DNA of 14,885 nt from an uncultured Thermoguttaceae bacterium (GTDB taxonomy: Bacteria; Planctomycetota; Planctomycetia; Pirellulales; Thermoguttaceae). Below are positions 11,766 through 14,885 of this stretch, piece by piece. Below the pieces are notes generated by a model. It worked only from the letters and a program-made list of their open reading frames with translations, was not told the origin of the DNA and ran no database searches. Numbering within the stretch: the first letter of the stretch is position 1; each line of letters begins with the position of its first letter. Both the position numbers and the translations under genes were made by a program. The stretch is taken from NCBI GenBank assembly GCA_934725735.1, contig CAKVCP010000052.1, positions 1 through 14,885 of the forward strand, written 5' to 3'.

Positions 11766-14509
11766 GCCCAAGCCTCAAGGAAGAGTCGACCTCGCGTCAG
11801 AGGGATCCTTTTGCGCCCAAACCGAAAGCGCCGCCGCTTCTATCGCGTCCGTCGAGCGCCCTCGCTCGCGTCGTCGTCAGGACGCCAGCGACGACCCTCG
11901 CCGTCGTCGCTTTCTTAGCCGCCGTCGCCCTCTTCTTCTCATTCTGCTATCTGGAGAACGCGCCTGCCCCGTTGCGCTATCCCTCAAGGGAAGGGACGAC
12001 TCTCTTCGCTCTCGACGAACTTTTCCGACGCGAAGTCGCCGATCGCGCGGAATGTCAACTCGTCGTCGAAGGGGACGCCAAAAAGGTCTCCCCGAAACAG
12101 ATACAAAACGCGCTCGACTTGGCCTGGAACGAACTCAACGCGCGTCCCGAACTCTTCGAAATCATCTACCGCTCCCTCGACTCCGAATCCTTCAAGGAGA
12201 ATCGCGCTTTCTTCTACGACGCGCAGGAGATGAAGAAGGCGGAAGAATTGGCCGCGACCGCCCTCCGAATCCAGAGAGGCGAATGGGATGAGTTCGCGCC
12301 CGACGCGTTCGCCCTAAAACTCGCGCGGCAGAGCGAACTTCCCCCGACCACCGATCCGCTTGACGCGCCCGACTCGTCCGAAGCGTCCGAACCCCGCGCG
12401 CTGGAGAATCTCGACGCGATCCTAACCTTCGCGCGCGCCGTCGTCGACGCGACTTCACCCGAAACGCGATCCCCCGCGCAGATGCGCTCACCCGTCGCGC
12501 CCGGCATCGAGGCGAGCGTTCCTAAATTACTCCAGGAAGAGCGTTACGCGACCTATTCGCGCGACGGAGCGGAAGGCGGATTCGTCGCCTTTGCGATGAG
12601 ACAAGGCCTTTCGTCGCGCGATAAACGCTACGCGCTTGACGAAGTCGCGCGTATCGAGGAGCGGCTGAAAGAGAATAATCCGGAAATCGACGTCGAAGCG
12701 ACGGGGCTTCCCTTCTTCGCGGCGCGAGAGCGCGACGCGTTTCTCCGCGCGGGTAAGACGGCGCTGCCGCTGGCGTTCGCGGGCGTTTTCGTCGTCTTTT
12801 GGGCGTTCTTTGGTCGCGCGATCTACGCGGCGCTCGCCGCGGGAGCGATCTTGCTCTGCGCCGCGATGACTCTCGGACTACAGACCTTTGCCGTCGGTTC
12901 CTTTTCCCCCGACGACGCGCCGCAATGGGCGCTTATAATCTGCGCGGCGATTCTTTTTGTCGCCAGTTATCTGGGAAAATATACGGCGACGCGGCGCGAG
13001 ATCCGATCGGCGAGCGAGGCGCTTGTGCGCATGGGCTCAAACGTCGGCGTCACGATCTTGTCCTTGGGGACGTCGCTCCTTTTCCTCGGCGCGTTGGGGG
13101 CGTTGGTCGAGCCTTCGAAACGCGCGTTCTTCGTCGTCTTGGGGGGCGGCGCCTTCTTGTCGGCGTTGATCGTCGCGACGGCGCTTCCCGCCGCGCTGAG
13201 ATTGATCGACGGCGCGAATCCATTCAAGTCGAGTCCGGGGAGTAAAAGCGTGACGATTACCTTGGAGTCTGCGGGGAGTTTCCTGCGCGTTAGCAGTATT
13301 TTGGCGACGGCGGGGATGCTCGGGCTGGCTTACGGGGTCTCGAAGATTGAGACGGATCCGACGCATTACGCGTTTTACGCGCCGACGTCGCAGGTCTTTG
13401 TCGGGTCGGACGCGACGGCCCAGCGCCTTGAGAGCGCGCCGTTGAACGCGTGCGTCTTTGCGGAGGACGCGGAGGACGCGCACAAGCTTCGAGAAAAATT
13501 TTCGGAGGTGGAAACGCTTGCGGTCGACGACGTGGCGTCGCTGATTCCCGACGTCGGGCCCGATCAGATCGTCGCGGCGGAGCGACTTTCGGACGCACTC
13601 GCGGGACTTGAGCCGGAGATCGGCGCGATTCCGATACCTGATCGGACGGCGTTCCTTGCGTCTCTCGACGCGATTTCGGAGAGAGTGAAAGAGACGTCGG
13701 CGTCGACGAAAGAGGGGAAGGGGACGCTCGACCTTCTCGACGTCGCGCGCAAGCAGATAGGCGCGCTCTCCGACGCCGAGCTCGAAACGCGCCTCGACGC
13801 CTTTGCGCGCCTCGTCGCCGTGGGGACGCTCGAGCGCCTGTATCTCCTCAAAGGTCAGACGACGCCCAGAGCGCCGACGATCGACGATCTTTCGCCGACG
13901 CTGAAACGTCGGTACGTCGCGGAGGATTCGGGGCGTTTGATCGTGTGGGCGTATTCCCTTGCGCGACTTTCGGCGCCGGGCGCGTTAAGGGCGTTTGTCG
14001 CCAATATTCGCGCGATCGACTCGGAGGCGACGGGGCCTGCGGTTCTTGCGGAGGAGTCGTGGGCGGAGTCGACGAAGATGGGGAACGTTTGCGTCGGCGC
14101 GCTCTTCGCGATCTTCGGAATATGGGGATGGGCGCGTTATCGCGCGGCGAAACAGACGCTTGCGATTCTCTTGGCTCCGGCGTTGACGCTCGTCGGAACC
14201 GCGGGAATCGCGGGGATCTTCCATATGGGGGTGAACCCATGTGAACTGGCTAATTTTCCCGACGGCGCTCGCGCTCGGTTTCGTTGCGGGGGAGGGACTG
14301 GCGCGGGAACTGGAACGCGACCCGACGGCGCGTCTCTTTTCGAGAGAATACGTCTTGGGGACGGCGTGCGCGGGGCTGTCGATCTCGTGCGTCTTTTTAT
14401 GCTGGCTTGTCGCGCCGGAGAAGGGGTGGCAGGCGTTGGCGCGCACGGGGGTTATGATCGGTTTTTTATATATATTCGTCGCGCTTGTGCTGACGCCGGC
14501 GTTTCTTAA
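11762..14509 (+). CDS. RND/MMPL-superfamily exporter, frame shifts near 14258
   Basis: A 12-helix RND-type exporter, driven by proton flow, likely moving a lipid or other hydrophobic compound across the inner membrane. TM1 is at about 44-64. A large periplasmic loop runs from 66 to 330. TM2-6 lie at about 333-480 (ALPLAFAGVFVVFWAFF, LGTSLLFLGALGALVE, LSALIVATALPAALRL). TM7 is at 510-527, a second periplasmic loop at 528-770, TM8 at 772-793 and TM9 at 800-825, ending VNPCELANFP. After Pro833 this frame turns Gly/Arg/Ala-rich without membrane segments to its stop at 14509, whereas the +1 frame from about 14259 continues with TM10-12. The intact protein would have about 942 residues, ending at 14591. 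Substrate is unknown; hopanoid-transporter-like (HpnN) kinship is possible but unproven. It overlaps the peptidase gene by 4 nt. Confidence 0.85.
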   Translation: MSPSLKEESTSRQRDPFAPKPKAPPLLSRPSSALARVVVRTPATTLAVVAFLAAVALFFSFCYLENAPAPLRYPSREGTTLFALDELFRREVADRAECQLVVEGDAKKVSPKQIQNALDLAWNELNARPELFEIIYRSLDSESFKENRAFFYDAQEMKKAEELAATALRIQRGEWDEFAPDAFALKLARQSELPPTTDPLDAPDSSEASEPRALENLDAILTFARAVVDATSPETRSPAQMRSPVAPGIEASVPKLLQEERYATYSRDGAEGGFVAFAMRQGLSSRDKRYALDEVARIEERLKENNPEIDVEATGLPFFAARERDAFLRAGKTALPLAFAGVFVVFWAFFGRAIYAALAAGAILLCAAMTLGLQTFAVGSFSPDDAPQWALIICAAILFVASYLGKYTATRREIRSASEALVRMGSNVGVTILSLGTSLLFLGALGALVEPSKRAFFVVLGGGAFLSALIVATALPAALRLIDGANPFKSSPGSKSVTITLESAGSFLRVSSILATAGMLGLAYGVSKIETDPTHYAFYAPTSQVFVGSDATAQRLESAPLNACVFAEDAEDAHKLREKFSEVETLAVDDVASLIPDVGPDQIVAAERLSDALAGLEPEIGAIPIPDRTAFLASLDAISERVKETSASTKEGKGTLDLLDVARKQIGALSDAELETRLDAFARLVAVGTLERLYLLKGQTTPRAPTIDDLSPTLKRRYVAEDSGRLIVWAYSLARLSAPGALRAFVANIRAIDSEATGPAVLAEESWAESTKMGNVCVGALFAIFGIWGWARYRAAKQTLAILLAPALTLVGTAGIAGIFHMGVNPCELANFPDGARARFRCGGGTGAGTGTRPDGASLFERIRLGDGVRGAVDLVRLFMLACRAGEGVAGVGAHGGYDRFFIYIRRACADAGVS
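14222..14261 (+). other. Frameshift point in the exporter gene
   Basis: The zero frame reads GAA CTG GCT AAT TTT CCC GAC; the productive reading continues in +1 from TTTTCCCG as CCG ACG GCG CTC. A hairpin of 8 bp with one G-U pair and a 6-nt loop lies at 14222-14243, just upstream. The bases TTTTCCC (14254-14260) are two adjoining homopolymers, where one extra base would explain the shift. The alternative is +1 slippage of a proline tRNA on CCC-G. Confidence 0.6.
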
Positions 14510-14591
14510 CTGGAACGGGACGAGAAGCGACGACCGCGACTCCGTCGCGACGAAGGACGGCAAGAGCGACGCGAAGGCGTCGAAGAGCTGA
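14241..14591 (+). CDS. C-terminal part of the RND exporter in the +1 frame
   Basis: This open frame can start with GTG at 14241 and codes 116 residues. From about residue 7 it supplies what the zero frame of the exporter lacks: TM10 (PTALALGFVAGEG), a short charged loop, TM11 (LGTACAGLSISCVFLCWLV) and TM12 (VMIGFLYIFVALVLTPAFL), ending in a charged tail. LTPAFL fits the usual end of an RND second half. Independent translation is possible in principle, since GGGGG lies 10-14 nt before GTG, but a separately made three-helix fragment is less likely than one continuous protein interrupted by an indel or read by +1 frameshifting. Treat it as the 3' end of the preceding gene. Confidence 0.7.
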   Translation: MNWLIFPTALALGFVAGEGLARELERDPTARLFSREYVLGTACAGLSISCVFLCWLVAPEKGWQALARTGVMIGFLYIFVALVLTPAFLNWNGTRSDDRDSVATKDGKSDAKASKS

Positions 14592-14611
14592 AATCGAAAG
14601 GAGACACGACG

Positions 14612-14885
14612 ATGAGAAACGTAATCTGCATGAAATGGGGAACGAAGTTCTCGGCGCGATACGTCAATATTCTGGCGGCGAGCGTGAAGAGGAATTTATC
14701 GGGGCCGTATCGTTTTGTCTGTTTTACGGAGGATCCGACGGGGTTGTCGGAGGAGATCGAGACGCGTCCTCTTCCGAAGATGACGGGGCTTGACGGGAGG
14801 CCGGAGCGCGGATGGAGAAAACTGACGCTTTTCCAGGAGCGGCTGGAAGATCTTGAAGGGACGGCGCTTTTCTTGGATCTAGACG
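14612..14885 (+). CDS. Glycosyltransferase-like protein, N-terminal part, cut by window edge
   Basis: The first 91 codons are in the window. The protein begins MRNVICMKWGTKFSARYVN, continues GPYRFVCFTEDPTGL at 31-45 and PERGWRKLTLF at 64-74, and reaches FLDLD at 87-91. This order, a KWG-TK-Y start, an FVCxTxDP strand and a DLD metal-binding motif, is that of small GT-A-type glycosyltransferases that use nucleotide sugars with a divalent metal. There is no signal peptide, so it is cytosolic or membrane-associated. AAAGGAG at 14597-14603 lies 8 nt before the ATG. It starts 20 nt past the exporter frame, so it is probably in the same operon. The donor and acceptor are unknown. Confidence 0.8.
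   Translation, partial: MRNVICMKWGTKFSARYVNILAASVKRNLSGPYRFVCFTEDPTGLSEEIETRPLPKMTGLDGRPERGWRKLTLFQERLEDLEGTALFLDLD

Noticed and set aside
14262..14509. Zero-frame tail of the exporter as a real C-terminal domain
   Set aside because: Gly/Arg/Ala-rich with no structure, while the +1 frame codes the expected membrane helices of the family.
1..14885. tRNA, rRNA, CRISPR, IS element or prophage content
   Set aside because: No cloverleaf, regular repeat-spacer array, transposase motif or terminal inverted repeats were seen on reading; a covariance-model search was not possible.

Overview
The window looks like a piece of a GC-rich Planctomycetota chromosome, perhaps from the Pirellulales or a related gut or rumen lineage. 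The reasons are a DUF1570-type gluzincin peptidase (a family I know mainly from planctomycetes), a large secreted protein joining a LamG-like domain to a right-handed beta-helix, a big secreted TPR protein, and a PNPase that begins MKIRVEKKIG, the kind of N-terminus I associate with planctomycete PNPases. The taxonomic call is inference, not a database result. I see no tRNA, rRNA, CRISPR array, insertion sequence or prophage gene. The window reads as ordinary chromosome with lineage-specific envelope genes.

Layout. Positions 1-1006 (minus) hold the N-terminal half of PNPase (pnp), cut by the window edge. Positions 1359-1658 (minus) hold ribosomal protein S15 (rpsO). This is the classical rpsO-pnp order, but here the genes are separated by 352 bp with an rpsO terminator and what appears to be a separate pnp promoter. 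The two genes share an identical 13-base box, TATAATTTTTATC, at their promoters. Positions 1983-5285 (plus) encode a secreted protein of about 1100 residues with LamG, helical and beta-helix parts, probably acting on a polysaccharide. A strong terminator follows. Convergent to it, 5404-8169 (minus) encodes a 921-residue secreted TPR protein with a Q/N-rich linker and a proline-rich tail. A divergent promoter region (8170-8493) separates it from 8494-9399 (plus), a membrane bacterial-PH-domain protein with an acidic A/E/P/V insert. Next comes 9489-10439 (plus), a secreted glycerophosphodiester phosphodiesterase with terminators on both sides.

The last region, from 10599, is a probable operon. 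A DUF1570-like HExxH peptidase overlaps by ATGA an RND/MMPL-type exporter. After 20 bp a glycosyltransferase-like gene follows and runs off the right edge. The exporter frame appears shifted by one base near 14255-14261: its last three membrane segments lie in the +1 frame (14241-14591). This is either an indel or assembly error, an inactivating mutation, or +1 programmed frameshifting, and it is the observation most worth checking.

How the genes may work together: pnp and rpsO belong to core RNA decay and translation. The others are mostly envelope or exported functions (extracellular glycan or lipid-headgroup degradation, TPR scaffolding, membrane PH protein, peptidase, RND export and glycosyl transfer). 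Only the peptidase-exporter-glycosyltransferase set shows operon-like coupling.
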